Shown here: positions 15,548 through 25,223 of the stretch, piece after piece | How the letters are laid out: every line of letters starts with the position of its first letter | Numbering within the stretch: the first letter of the stretch is position 1 | Assembly (NCBI GenBank): GCA_024637045.1 | Contig: JAGXFX010000010.1 | Coordinates: 1 to 37,764, forward strand | DNA from: Soehngenia sp. | Lineage (GTDB): Bacteria > Bacillota > Clostridia > Tissierellales > Tissierellaceae | DNA length: 37,764 nucleotides | Reading direction: 5' to 3' | Notes under the pieces: generated by a model | The model's input: only the letters and a program-made list of their open reading frames with translations | Database searches by the model: none | Told to the model about the DNA's origin: nothing | Translations under genes and position numbers: made by a program

Positions 15548-15602
15548 AATTATTTTTATCCTACTGAAAAAAATTGACACTATGAATCAACAGTGGTAAG
15601 AT
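15548..15602 (+). promoter_or_regulatory. Promoter of the PAS-GGDEF gene, with the module shared with opuC
   Basis: AATTATTTTTATCC (15548-15561) and AATTGACACTAT (to 15583) repeat the opuC upstream blocks at 107-139. TTGACA (15574-15579), 17-base spacer and TAAGAT (15597-15602) form a plausible promoter. Confidence 0.5.
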
Positions 15603-15685
15603 TTTAATTCAGTAGTATGATAATATATAGTAGTAATTTTTAGGACGAAAAAAGACTAGTTTGACGAAGAGAGGACTTGGTCATT

Positions 15686-17029
15686 GTGAAAGAAAATTAC
15701 TTAAAGAGTGAGTTATATGATTTAATCAATAACGATACAAGTATTTTTGAATTTATACAATTAGGCTCTCTGGATGGAATTTGGTATTGGGATTTAGAAA
15801 ACATTGAGAATGAATGGATGAGTCCCAAGTTTTGGGAAACCCTCGGGTACGATCCAGATGAAAAAGAACACCTTTCCAGTGAATGGCAAGATATTATTTT
15901 TCAAGAAGATTTAGAATTAGCCACAGAAAATTTTACTAAACACTGTGCAGATCCCAATTATCCTTATGATCAAGTCGTACGATACAGACACAAAGATGGT
16001 TCTACTATTTGGATTAGGTGTAGAGGTTTAGCAATAAGAGATGAAAATGGTAAAGCAATCCGCATGCTGGGAGCACACACAGACATTACGGACTTGAAAG
16101 AAACAGAGAGGGAAATTTTAAGATTAACTAAAGAATATGAAAAAGTATTTAATGGTACACAAGATGCTATGTTTCTTATAGAAGTTTTAGAAAATGATAA
16201 ATTTAGATTCATTCGAAACAATCTTGCTCATCAAAATAGAACAGGTATTCTTCTTGAGCAAATAATGAATAAGTCACCACAAGAGCTACTTGGCAAAGAG
16301 TTGGGAGATTTTGTAGAGAAAAATTATCAAAGATGTGTCGATAGCAGAGAGAGTATCACTTATGAAGATGAGCTAGATCTGTCTGGTGGAGATTGTATCT
16401 GGCTGACTACATTAACACCTATTTTCGAAGGGGAAAGAGTATCTCATATTGTAGGTTCAGCGACAGATATTACAGAACGTAAAAAACTGGAGTTGGAATT
16501 GATAAAATATGCTAATCATGATCAGTTGACAGGATTGCCCAATAGGAGATTGTTTTTTGAAAGATTGGAGCGGATGGTAGTAGAGAGTGAAAGAGATAAT
16601 AGCAAGTTTGCTCTTCTTTTTATCGATCTGGACGGATTTAAGGATATCAATGATAATTATGGTCATGTAGTTGGCGATCAAGTCTTGGTAACACTCGGTG
16701 ATAGATTGTTAAAGTCTATAAGAAAATCTGATACTGTAGCACGAATGGGCGGAGATGAATTTACAATTATTATCCGTAATATCGATGATAAGAAAAGCGT
16801 AGATATGATGGTACAGAAGATTCATAAGGTAATTCAAGAAGCCATGCATATAGGTTCCAGGGAGTATAAAGTCAATTCTTCCATAGGTGTTGCAATATAT
16901 CCGGATAATGGAAAGCATGGCGAAGCATTATTAAAAAATGCAGATTCATCAATGTATGAAGTAAAAAGGAATGGAAAAGACGGAGTCAAGTTCTTTTATG
17001 ATATTGGAATGAATGGTGTTTTTAACTAG
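15686..17029 (+). CDS. PAS-PAS-GGDEF diguanylate cyclase
   Basis: 447 aa, soluble. The first PAS (about 20-140) has the WYWD...LGY...HKDGSTIWIR pattern of PAS fold 3. The second PAS spans about 148-265, and the GGDEF domain about 270-442. GGDEF is intact (355-359) and preceded by an RxxD inhibitory site (346-349), so it should make c-di-GMP and be feedback inhibited. The GTG at 15686 (GAGG 11 bases upstream) is preferred to an in-frame TTG at 15677, which would leave only two bases after the ribosome site, but neither is compelling. It shares its upstream module with the osmolyte transporter operon. It converges on the ABC-F gene. Confidence 0.88.
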   Translation: MKENYLKSELYDLINNDTSIFEFIQLGSLDGIWYWDLENIENEWMSPKFWETLGYDPDEKEHLSSEWQDIIFQEDLELATENFTKHCADPNYPYDQVVRYRHKDGSTIWIRCRGLAIRDENGKAIRMLGAHTDITDLKETEREILRLTKEYEKVFNGTQDAMFLIEVLENDKFRFIRNNLAHQNRTGILLEQIMNKSPQELLGKELGDFVEKNYQRCVDSRESITYEDELDLSGGDCIWLTTLTPIFEGERVSHIVGSATDITERKKLELELIKYANHDQLTGLPNRRLFFERLERMVVESERDNSKFALLFIDLDGFKDINDNYGHVVGDQVLVTLGDRLLKSIRKSDTVARMGGDEFTIIIRNIDDKKSVDMMVQKIHKVIQEAMHIGSREYKVNSSIGVAIYPDNGKHGEALLKNADSSMYEVKRNGKDGVKFFYDIGMNGVFN

Positions 17030-17045
17030 GTCTAGAGAAAATAAA

Positions 17046-17098
17046 GCAAACCCTTGAAAATGGATTTATAAAATCGTTTTCAAGGGTTTGCTATTTTG
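17046..17098 (+). terminator. Bidirectional intrinsic terminator
   Basis: Perfect 15-bp stem GCAAACCCTTGAAAA (17046-17060) / TTTTCAAGGGTTTGC (17077-17091). T-rich DNA follows on both strands. It separates convergent genes. Confidence 0.88.
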
Positions 17099-17131
17099 TG
17101 AGATTTAATAATTTGACTTATTTATATCACC

Positions 17132-18871
17132 TTATAATAACTTTATCATCTCTTCAAGTTTTTCTGATAATATTTTTGCTTGTTCAAAATCATTGTCTTT
17201 TAAAGCCAGTTCAATTTCAGTTTCAATGGATTTTTTCTTTTGTTCAATCTCCAAATAGTCTTTATCAAAATGGTTATTATAGATCATCTTTCTAAACTTC
17301 CGAATACTCGTTTTTCTAATTGTATTGTCCTCAATGATTAATACATAATCCATAGAATTTACAATGGTATAGTAATCATGAGAAATCATTAAAATGGCGC
17401 CTTTATAATTTTGAAGGGCTTTTTCCAATGCAATTTGAAAATATGTGTCCAGATGACTTGTAGGCTCATCTAGAAGCAAAAATGTTGCATTGCTTGCGGA
17501 AATCTTAGCTAATTGAAGCATATTCTTTTCTCCGCCTGACAAAGATTCTATCTTTTGATCAATAATTTCTTCATCTAGGCCATAGTTTGAAATACTCGAT
17601 TTGATATCATCATAAGATTTAAATCCTGCGTCAAAGAATTCATCTGCTATTGTATTCGATTCATTCAACATTTCTCCTTGAAGCTGAGATAAATAAGCAA
17701 CTTTTGTCTCGGGATTTATCTTAATAGCATCATTGTTGTTTTTATAAATATCTCTCAATAATGTTGTTTTTCCTGTACCATTTGCACCTATAATAGCTAC
17801 TTTATCAGTAGATTTTATTTCGAAGCTGACATCCTTCAGAAGTATGTCTTCAAAGGAAGCACTATAATTATTAACTTCAAGAACAGCCATATCTTCTATT
17901 TCATGATCAATATTAAAAATGATATCCGGTTGTTGAATGGCTACAAATGGTGCTTTAATTCTACGTGCTTTTAGTCTTTCCTGAATCTTTACTCTTGCAT
18001 TTACAGATTTTCCTTTTGCAGCTTCGGCATTTTGATTTGCCATAAATTGTAGTCTCTCTATCAAAATACTATTTCGTTCAATTTCTGCATCGTCTATGGC
18101 AGCAAGTTCCTGTAACTCAATTTTCGTTTGAAGCAGTTCAAAGTTGTAGTCAATGTATCTACCATCGAATTCTTGAATCTCCATGTTTTCAAGATGCAAT
18201 ATTTTATTGAAGCAGTGATTCAAGAGATATCTATTATGTGTAATAATTAGCAGTATCCCTTTGTGAGAATTAATCAGTTCTTTAAGGGAAACTAGATTTT
18301 CATAATCCAGGAATACATCTGGTTCATCCATAATTACAAGATCTGGACTATTAAGCATTTCCTTGATTACTTGAATAAGCTTGAATTCACCACCACTAAG
18401 CTCAGAAACCAATTTATCTCTATGCTTGTTTAGATTAGCAAGATTAAGCTTTTTATCGATGACATTTTCAAAATCATCTCCACCTATTGCATTAAATGAG
18501 TCTAAAACTTTTTGATATTCTTCCAATAAGGAATCTATATCCGAGGAAGTTTCCATTTTAGTAAAAATAGCATCAATTTCATCTTGCAACTTGATATATT
18601 TTTCTGCAATATAATCAAAGACACTAATTTGCTGAGTGTTGTCCAGCTGTGAAAATTGACTTACATATCCAATTCTGGAATGTGGATCCATTTCCAGTGT
18701 GCCACTAAACATGTATCTTTCGGGATCCATTATTATATCTATGAGTGTACTTTTTCCAATGCCACTTGAGCCAATAAAGGCACAGTGTTGACCATCTGCC
18801 AATTCAAATGAAATCTCATTGTAGAGATCTTTTTGTGGAAATGAATACGACAATTTATTAACTTTTAACAT
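17132..18871 (-). CDS. ABC-F family ATPase (ribosome-associated, antibiotic-protection or translation-factor type)
   Basis: 579 aa with two ABC cassettes and no membrane segment, the ABC-F plan. Cassette 1: Walker A GSSGIGKS (34-41), LSGGE (158-162), VIMDEP (179-184). Cassette 2: GANGTGKT (362-369), LSGGE (444-448), LLLDEPTSHLD (465-475). A charged linker (about 245-310, with RVKIQERLKARR) corresponds to the domain that reaches into the ribosome. A lysine-rich helical tail ends the protein. Members release stalled ribosomes or dislodge antibiotics such as lincosamides, pleuromutilins and streptogramins, and the specific class cannot be decided here. AGAGAGG lies 7 bases upstream of the ATG. 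An upstream ORF ends on that ribosome site. Confidence 0.88.
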   Translation of the reverse strand: MLKVNKLSYSFPQKDLYNEISFELADGQHCAFIGSSGIGKSTLIDIIMDPERYMFSGTLEMDPHSRIGYVSQFSQLDNTQQISVFDYIAEKYIKLQDEIDAIFTKMETSSDIDSLLEEYQKVLDSFNAIGGDDFENVIDKKLNLANLNKHRDKLVSELSGGEFKLIQVIKEMLNSPDLVIMDEPDVFLDYENLVSLKELINSHKGILLIITHNRYLLNHCFNKILHLENMEIQEFDGRYIDYNFELLQTKIELQELAAIDDAEIERNSILIERLQFMANQNAEAAKGKSVNARVKIQERLKARRIKAPFVAIQQPDIIFNIDHEIEDMAVLEVNNYSASFEDILLKDVSFEIKSTDKVAIIGANGTGKTTLLRDIYKNNNDAIKINPETKVAYLSQLQGEMLNESNTIADEFFDAGFKSYDDIKSSISNYGLDEEIIDQKIESLSGGEKNMLQLAKISASNATFLLLDEPTSHLDTYFQIALEKALQNYKGAILMISHDYYTIVNSMDYVLIIEDNTIRKTSIRKFRKMIYNNHFDKDYLEIEQKKKSIETEIELALKDNDFEQAKILSEKLEEMIKLL

Positions 18872-18885
18872 ATTATTACCTCTCT

Positions 18886-19017
18886 TTATAAACTAAAAAA
18901 CTTAGAGTATAAGCTTTTCAGCATGCAATCTTCCTTATTAGAGCTACTGAAATGCAGTAACAATAATTTTTGCTTTACCGACGTAGCATACCATTTTTTA
19001 GGATTAATATCAATCAT
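18886..19017 (-). CDS. Possible 43-aa leader ORF of the ABC-F gene
   Basis: ATG at 19017 to a TAA whose bases (18886-18888) touch the AAAGAGAGG ribosome site of the ABC-F gene. The encoded peptide begins MIDINPKKWYATSVKQKLLL and contains a Leu run and a Ser run. ABC-F resistance genes are often induced through translated leaders, which makes the position suggestive. Against it: no Shine-Dalgarno is visible before the ATG and the peptide is long for a leader. It could be a gene remnant or chance. Confidence 0.28.
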   Translation of the reverse strand: MIDINPKKWYATSVKQKLLLLHFSSSNKEDCMLKSLYSKFFSL

Positions 19018-19106
19018 ATCATGAAGAGAGTTGACAATATGCAAAAGAAAAACGAGCAACGGTTATCTATTCTATTTTAAGAGTCAAGCTGGAATGAAAT
19101 ATTATG

Positions 19107-19135
19107 TTGAAAGTATAGATGTTAAATGTTAAAAT
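19107..19135 (+). promoter_or_regulatory. Candidate promoter of the CPBP protease gene
   Basis: TTGAAA (19107-19112), 17-base spacer, TAAAAT (19130-19135), about 105 bases before the ATG. Confidence 0.5.
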
Positions 19136-19240
19136 TTAGGCAAAGCTACATATATTTATTGTATAGAACTACCAATCAAAGAACCTTTGTAATTTTATTC
19201 AATAAAACAAAATTACAGGAAGGAAGAGTGTTATATAGTT

Positions 19241-20104
19241 ATGATTTATGATGGGAAACTTAATGACAAGAATAAAAATGCCGGATCAGGAGTAATACTT
19301 TTTTTGATTATCACATATCTTCTATCTTGGTTGTTTTGGCTTCCGGCATTACTTGGAGGATATGGAATAGATTTGTCTTTACCGGGGCAGTTTCTTGTTA
19401 GCATTGGTAATTTTATGCCATCTATACTGGGATTGGTTTTTATTGTCTCAGCAGAAGGTAGAGCGGGTCTGGTAAAATTGATTAAGAAATTGACAAAGGT
19501 GAAGTTTTCGTTTCGTTGGTACATGTTTGCGCTATTTTTAATGCCAGCAATTTTATTAACTTCTTACGTTACATCATATTTTATTGTGGATTTGGAATTT
19601 CAGTCTTTTCTCCTACCCATTATATATCCTGAAGTATGGCAATTGATTCCTCTGGTAGTTTTTTTTATTATTGTTCAAGGACCGGCAGGTGAAGAAATTG
19701 GCTGGAGAGGGTATGTTCTTCCACGCTTGTTGCAAAGGTATGAACCCATTAAGGCAGGTGTAGTCATGGGAATAATATGGGCAGTTTGGCATCTTCCTAA
19801 GTTTTTCCTTGTTGATTCAACACAATACAGCCTTACAGATGCCTATGGAATTACAATAGCACTAGCAGGGTATACGATGTACACTGTTATGCTATCGATT
19901 ATGATTACTTTTATATACATTAAAACTGGGAAAAGTATACTGGCTGTTTTATTATTCCACGCCATGGCTAATTTTTCTCATGGTCTGGTTACTATCTTGA
20001 CAAATACAGCAGGGGCAGTCAGTATCATCCTGATAATGTTCTTCATTACTGTATTTATTGTTTTTCAATTCATAAAGCATCCTGGTAACTACCGGTTGGA
20101 ATAG
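19241..20104 (+). CDS. CPBP family intramembrane metalloprotease
   Basis: 287 aa, about seven or eight membrane helices. The conserved CPBP (Abi/CAAX, Rce1-like) motifs are present: Glu151-Glu152 and Arg156 in GEEIGWRGYVLPRL, His184 in WHLP, and His240 in the LLFHAMANF helix. These are the glutamate and histidine residues of a buried active site. Bacterial members process small peptides or act in bacteriocin immunity, and the substrate here is unknown. GGAAGG lies upstream at a rather long spacing. It starts a plus-strand series with an amidohydrolase and a flavoprotein behind it, though operon membership is not certain. Confidence 0.85.
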   Translation: MIYDGKLNDKNKNAGSGVILFLIITYLLSWLFWLPALLGGYGIDLSLPGQFLVSIGNFMPSILGLVFIVSAEGRAGLVKLIKKLTKVKFSFRWYMFALFLMPAILLTSYVTSYFIVDLEFQSFLLPIIYPEVWQLIPLVVFFIIVQGPAGEEIGWRGYVLPRLLQRYEPIKAGVVMGIIWAVWHLPKFFLVDSTQYSLTDAYGITIALAGYTMYTVMLSIMITFIYIKTGKSILAVLLFHAMANFSHGLVTILTNTAGAVSIILIMFFITVFIVFQFIKHPGNYRLE

Positions 20105-20163
20105 ACTTATCTAGATAAAATATTAACTGATGATTATTTACGAATTATGTACTGGAGGATAAC

Positions 20164-21225
20164 ATGAGAAAAGCATCAAGAAAGACAGGATTTTCATTGC
20201 TTGTATTATTAATACTGATACTTATTCTAGGGATTGTTCTGTTTAACAATGAACTACGAACACTAGGAAGTCTAAAAAAAGTTGATGATTATGGTATGTT
20301 TCAAATGACATATTATGGTGATTATGGGTTTGACGGTTTTTTAAAGACTGGCGCAAAGAGCGATAGAGATATTGAAAGATATGTAACAAAACGACTCTTA
20401 AAGGGATTGCCGATTGATCTAGGTGTCACAGGTGATGGATGCACCGCATTCGTTGTTCGTAATGAGAAGGATGAAATCATATATGGACGAAATTTCGACT
20501 TTTCATATGCACCGTCTTTGCAGGTTTTCACGAATCCAGATGATGGATATGCTTCTGTATCAACCGTTAACCTGAGTTTTGCAGGGTACGATGAGAGTAC
20601 ATTGCCAAAAGGGATAAGTATAAATAGCTTTCTCGTTTTGGTCGCTCCTTACCTGCCTTTTGATGGGATGAACGAAAAAGGTGTAGCAATTGCCTTGCTG
20701 GCTGTACCCGAAGCGGCAGCACCTAACGATCCAAATAAGGTTACACTTAATACTACAACGACAATCAGGCTGGTTTTAGACAAGGCAGCTTCGGTGGATG
20801 AAGCAATACAACTGTTGAAGAACTACAACATATATTTTTCGGGAGGGATCGATTGCCATTATCTGATAGCAGATGCGACAGGAAAATCGGTACTGGTAGA
20901 GTATTATGATGGTGCATTACGCGTTGTTGAGACAAATGAAGATTATCAGATTGCTTCAAATTTCATTGCATATAACGGAGTCAATATCGGTGAGGGATTT
21001 TCAGAATTTGACCGTTACGACACCGTTGAGGAAGAGATTCTTAGAAATGATAAAGTGCTGAGTAATCAGCAAGCGGTCGATTTACTAGCTAAAGTCGGCG
21101 TCTTGGATGGGGATACAGACAAGTTACAGTGGTCAGTTCTATACAATTTGACAACAGGTGGTATTGAATTATTTGCAAATAGGAAAATAGATAATATCAT
21201 CACCGAATCCTTAAATATGAAGTAA
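20164..21225 (+). CDS. Membrane-anchored Ntn hydrolase (linear amide C-N hydrolase / acyltransferase C45-like)
   Basis: 353 aa. The N-terminal membrane helix (about 11-28) is followed by an Ntn-hydrolase domain. The candidate nucleophile is Cys93 in GDGCTAFVVRN, followed by GRNFDFSY, the pattern of the choloylglycine hydrolase and C45 acyltransferase groups. The Cys is internal, so autocatalytic cleavage before it would be needed to expose it. Later landmarks are FDGMNEKGVAIALL and the Asn-rich TLNTTTTIR loop. Candidate substrates include acylated amino acids, bile-salt-like amides and acyl-homoserine-lactone-like amides. None can be singled out. GGAGG is 6 bases before the ATG. Confidence 0.78.
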   Translation: MRKASRKTGFSLLVLLILILILGIVLFNNELRTLGSLKKVDDYGMFQMTYYGDYGFDGFLKTGAKSDRDIERYVTKRLLKGLPIDLGVTGDGCTAFVVRNEKDEIIYGRNFDFSYAPSLQVFTNPDDGYASVSTVNLSFAGYDESTLPKGISINSFLVLVAPYLPFDGMNEKGVAIALLAVPEAAAPNDPNKVTLNTTTTIRLVLDKAASVDEAIQLLKNYNIYFSGGIDCHYLIADATGKSVLVEYYDGALRVVETNEDYQIASNFIAYNGVNIGEGFSEFDRYDTVEEEILRNDKVLSNQQAVDLLAKVGVLDGDTDKLQWSVLYNLTTGGIELFANRKIDNIITESLNMK

Positions 21226-21271
21226 AGTTATGCTGCAAGTTAATCCTCTAATACATAGAATGGAGATTATA

Positions 21272-22666
21272 ATGGAAAAAGAAATTCAGTGGAATGAAAA
21301 AGTTGATGTGCTTGTAGTCGGTAGTGGCTTCGCTGGGTTTACCGCAGCAATTGAAGCCGCAGAATCTGGAAAAAAGGTAGTTGTCATCGAGAAAATGAAA
21401 AAAGCAGGTGGTAACTCCATTATAAGCGATGGAGGGATTGCAGCCCCTGATACAAAGCTTCAAAAAAAGTGGGGAATTGAAGACAGTGAACAAATGATGT
21501 ATGATGATATGCTAAAAGCAGGTCTTGGGCTGAATCATCCAAAACTGCTGAATGCTTTTGTATCCAATGCAAAAAATGCTTTTGAATGGACTATAGATGT
21601 ACTCAATGTACCTTATTTGGACCGAGTTGATATATTTGGAGGTCATAGCGTCGCCAGGTGTTATACACCAGAAGGCATCTCAGGCGGAACTATTCTTAAA
21701 AAGATGTTGAAAAAAATTGATGAATTAGGAATTCCCATTCTCTACAGCACTTCTTTTAGATCCATCATAATAGATGAACAAGGGAAAGTTATTGGAGGGG
21801 ATGTTTTACTAGACTATGATTATAAAACTGATACAGGCTCTCCTGCCAAAATTCGAACTCAAAGGGGTATTATTATCGCTTCTGGAGGATATGGGGCAGA
21901 CGTAGATTTCAGATCTGTTCAAGACCCAAGATTGGATGAAAAAATCCAAACTACCAATAAGCCATTTGCGACAGCAGAGGTTCTAAAATCGGCTCTAAGT
22001 ATTGGAGCTGGATCGGTTCAACTGTCTCAAATTCAACTAGGTGCCTGGTCATCACCAGATGAAATTGGTTTTGGTCACGGCCCATTATTTGCGGACTACA
22101 TTCTATTTCAATACGGTATAGCAGTGGATCCCAATACTGGAAAAAGGTTTATAAATGAATTTGGAGATCGAAAACAATCAGCTGATTCCATTTTAAGTAT
22201 AGGGCATCCGTGTGTTGGCATCGCTGATGATAAAGCTGTTCAATCCTCTGGTTGGGATATATCCAAAGCTATCCAAAATGATGTGGTTAAAACATTTGAC
22301 TCCATAGATGAACTGGCATCATATTATGATATAAATTCGGAAGCCCTACAAGCATCCATACGCCGCTATAACTGTTTTGTCCAAGAAGGTATCGATGATG
22401 ATTTTCAGAAACCGATTGCGGATGAAGCCTCTCCAATCGAGAAAAAACCATTTTACGCCATGCGTCTATGGCCTAAAGTCCATTTTACTATGGGCGGTTT
22501 ATTAATTAACGAGAGAGCGCAGGTGCTAGATTTTAATAGAAACTCCATTTCAGGATTATATGCAGCAGGTGAAGTTGTGGGCGGTGTTCATGGAGCCAGT
22601 CGTTTAGCTAGCTGTGCTATTACAGAATGCATTGTATTCGGAAGAATAGCCGGGCAGAATATATAA
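21272..22666 (+). CDS. FAD-dependent oxidoreductase, fumarate reductase/flavocytochrome c flavoprotein family
   Basis: 464 aa. The FAD-binding Rossmann motif is GSGFAGFTAAIEAAESGKKV near residues 17-36. A C-terminal FAD contact reads GLYAAGEVVGGVHGASRLAS, and the HFTMGG segment (His about 404) and Arg about 444 correspond to active-site residues in this family. It has no FMN-binding, heme or signal-peptide module, so it would be a soluble cytoplasmic reductase or dehydrogenase. Relatives act on fumarate, urocanate, ketosteroids or other enoates. The ATG at 21272 has GGAG 6 bases upstream. An in-frame ATG at 21230 lies only 4 bases after the previous stop and lacks a ribosome site. Confidence 0.82.
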   Translation: MEKEIQWNEKVDVLVVGSGFAGFTAAIEAAESGKKVVVIEKMKKAGGNSIISDGGIAAPDTKLQKKWGIEDSEQMMYDDMLKAGLGLNHPKLLNAFVSNAKNAFEWTIDVLNVPYLDRVDIFGGHSVARCYTPEGISGGTILKKMLKKIDELGIPILYSTSFRSIIIDEQGKVIGGDVLLDYDYKTDTGSPAKIRTQRGIIIASGGYGADVDFRSVQDPRLDEKIQTTNKPFATAEVLKSALSIGAGSVQLSQIQLGAWSSPDEIGFGHGPLFADYILFQYGIAVDPNTGKRFINEFGDRKQSADSILSIGHPCVGIADDKAVQSSGWDISKAIQNDVVKTFDSIDELASYYDINSEALQASIRRYNCFVQEGIDDDFQKPIADEASPIEKKPFYAMRLWPKVHFTMGGLLINERAQVLDFNRNSISGLYAAGEVVGGVHGASRLASCAITECIVFGRIAGQNI

Positions 22667-22848
22667 GTCGCTCATAAGCAGGAAAGAGCTAAACATTCCC
22701 ATTTTATTATGGTATTATATCTGTAACTGGTCAGTTGTATTGCTTTATGCACTCAATAAGAGCATGTACTCTCAAGTCTTATGGCTTGGTTAATCGTCTG
22801 TGGATATTGAAAAATCTTCAGAATAATTCAAGGGGTTGGGGATTGGAT

Positions 22849-25203
22849 ATGAATTGGTTAATTGTTAAAAATGATTTTAAGCGAAATAAAGTGATTAATC
22901 TTGCATTGCTTCTATTTATGATGTTTTCAGCAGGTCTAGCCATTCTGTCTGTCATAATGGGAGTACAAACCTTTGCATCAATTTCTGAACTATATGAGAA
23001 AGCTCAGCCACCTCATTTTCTTCAGATGCACAAGGGAGAAATCAATCAGGATAGAGTAGATGAGTTTATATCAAACTATGAAGGGACAACCTACTTTCAG
23101 ACGGTTACTATGATTAATGTACACGGGGAATCTATTAGTGTTGTTGGAAATAATGATACATACGATCTTTCTGACAACCGTCTTGGAATTGGGCTGGTAA
23201 AGCAGAACGAAACCAAGGATTTGCTTGTTGATTTCGATCATGAAAGAGTAGTAATTAATGATGGAGAAATCGGGATTCCAGTACTTTTGAAGGAAATGTA
23301 TGACATGGAAATCGGAGACCAAGTCGTTCTGACCTTTGATGATATGCAAAGGGAATTTATTATCAAGGAATTTATTCTGGATTCACAGATGAACTCCCCT
23401 ATGGTCTCTTCAACAAGAATACTGTTAAGTGATGATGATTTTGAGATGCTAAATGGTCAAGTTGGAGAGAATGAATATCTGATAGAGGCCTATTTTACAG
23501 ATTCAAAAGAGGCTTCGGATTTTCAAACAGCTTATGAAAATGCAGGACTTCCCCAGAATGGTCAGGCAGTAACCTATGCAATGATTTTTCTATTAAGTGC
23601 AATAACTGATATTACAACTGTTTTTGTTTTGCTTCTGGTAAGCATACTTTTGATAATTGTATCTTTTATCTGCGTCAAGTTTACAATAATGGCTGCGTTG
23701 GAAGAAGAAATCTCAGAAATAGGTACAATGAAGGCTATTGGACTTCAATTTACCGATATTAGGGATATTTATCTAATAAAGTATAGGATATTAGCAGTGA
23801 TAGCTGTAATAATAGGATATATACTAGCATTGTTGACCAGTGATGTATTTACAAGTCATATCAGGACTACATTTGGAAATATGAGTATGTCTCCCTTGGC
23901 AATTGTATTATCACTTGCGGTTGGAATCTTTGTTTTTATTCTTATAAACTATTATTGCAATAAGGTATTAAAGAGAATTAAGAAGGTTACGGTTGTGGAT
24001 GCATTAGTTAGAGGGAAGGGCTTTGATAAAGATAAGGGCCATGTAAAAGACGGACTACATAAATCAAAGAAGATCCCCATTAACTGGCTGATGGCAATCA
24101 GAGAGGTTTTCTATAAGTTCAGAAACTGGATAATAGTGTTTACAGTTGTGCTAATTGCAGTACTGATGATTATGATTCCTGTTAATCTGATGAATACCTT
24201 TGAGTCATCCGAATTTATTACATATATGGGAAGTTCTCTGGAGGATATACTGATTGAAGTTGATAATGGGGAAGATATTGAAGACAACTATGGCAAAGTA
24301 TTACAAGTCTTACAGAATGATCATTCAATTGAAAGCTATTATGAATCCAGAAGGGTGCGTGTTCAGACCACTGATGTTGAAAATGGTCCTATGAATTTGC
24401 ATATAGACAGTGGTGATAACTCGGGGAATGAACTAAAATATATTAGCGGAGAGGCTCCTGATGCAGAAAATGAAATTGCCATTTCCTATCTTAATAACAA
24501 TGAGATTGGAAAAAATGTCGGTGATACAATGGTACTTTCATATAATGACAAACAAAAGGAATTTACTGTTTCTGGAATATATCAGGATGTTACCAGCGGT
24601 GGATACACAGCTAAGTCAAAATATGATTTTTCAGAACTAAACAGTGAAAAATATTCTTTTTCTGTTAACCTTAAGGAAAATTCAGAAGTTGAAAGAACGG
24701 CAGATGAATGGTCTGAAATCATTGGACCAGGAGTTAAGGTAGCCCCAATGGAGGATTTCATCAACCAGACACTGGGAGGGGTTGTAGCACAGCTTAAGAC
24801 TATTGTTTTACTAATAATTATCATAGGAGCATGTTTAGTAATGCTAATTACTGTGCTTTTTTTAAGACTGCGTTTGGCAAAGGATTTGTCGGAAATTGCA
24901 ATCTTGAAGGCTTTAGGATTTACTGAAATGGATATTAAAAAGCAGTATTTGATTAAAATTGGCTTTGTTGCCATAGCTGGAATTTTTGCCGGTGTAATTT
25001 TAACGGGTGTCTTAGGAGAAAGGATAGTTAATCTCGTGTTGAGCATTTCTGGGCTTGGGGTTCAAAAGGTTGAGCTAATTGTCGATCCATTAATTCAATA
25101 TATACTAATTCCATTGTTGTTGTTGGTGTTGATTCTTTTATCAACATGGATCGTTCTGAGGATAATAAAAAAATACAATATTATTTCTATCATTAATGAA
25201 TAG
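22849..25203 (+). CDS. ABC transporter permease with two FtsX domains
   Basis: 784 aa. The layout is an N-terminal helix (about 20-40), an extracellular domain, three helices (about 245-385), another helix (about 425-445), a second extracellular domain, and three C-terminal helices (about 650-775). Each helix triplet carries the FtsX-type signature (EEEISEIGTMKAIGLQ and DLSEIAILKALGFT). This MacB/YknZ/BceB-related plan is used by exporters or mechanotransmission systems for lipoproteins or antimicrobial peptides. The ATG at 22849 with GGGG upstream is chosen over 22735, whose extra 38 residues are not membrane-like. It forms a pair with the ATPase gene 20 bases downstream. No two-component system is adjacent. 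Confidence 0.85.
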   Translation: MNWLIVKNDFKRNKVINLALLLFMMFSAGLAILSVIMGVQTFASISELYEKAQPPHFLQMHKGEINQDRVDEFISNYEGTTYFQTVTMINVHGESISVVGNNDTYDLSDNRLGIGLVKQNETKDLLVDFDHERVVINDGEIGIPVLLKEMYDMEIGDQVVLTFDDMQREFIIKEFILDSQMNSPMVSSTRILLSDDDFEMLNGQVGENEYLIEAYFTDSKEASDFQTAYENAGLPQNGQAVTYAMIFLLSAITDITTVFVLLLVSILLIIVSFICVKFTIMAALEEEISEIGTMKAIGLQFTDIRDIYLIKYRILAVIAVIIGYILALLTSDVFTSHIRTTFGNMSMSPLAIVLSLAVGIFVFILINYYCNKVLKRIKKVTVVDALVRGKGFDKDKGHVKDGLHKSKKIPINWLMAIREVFYKFRNWIIVFTVVLIAVLMIMIPVNLMNTFESSEFITYMGSSLEDILIEVDNGEDIEDNYGKVLQVLQNDHSIESYYESRRVRVQTTDVENGPMNLHIDSGDNSGNELKYISGEAPDAENEIAISYLNNNEIGKNVGDTMVLSYNDKQKEFTVSGIYQDVTSGGYTAKSKYDFSELNSEKYSFSVNLKENSEVERTADEWSEIIGPGVKVAPMEDFINQTLGGVVAQLKTIVLLIIIIGACLVMLITVLFLRLRLAKDLSEIAILKALGFTEMDIKKQYLIKIGFVAIAGIFAGVILTGVLGERIVNLVLSISGLGVQKVELIVDPLIQYILIPLLLLVLILLSTWIVLRIIKKYNIISIINE

Positions 25204-25223
25204 TTAAATTTAGGAGGTGCAAT

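Larger units (their letters stand above)
18872..19240. other. 369-base divergent intergenic region
   Basis: It holds the long leader of the minus-strand ABC-F gene, including a possible 43-codon ORF, and the promoter and leader of the plus-strand CPBP protease. TACTG/CAGTA at about 18945-18959 could form a small hairpin. No convincing riboswitch or terminator was recognised. Confidence 0.5.

Noticed and set aside
24582-25046. 154-codon minus-strand open frame inside the FtsX permease gene
   Set aside because: It lies wholly within a clear membrane-protein gene, has no ribosome site and resembles no family.
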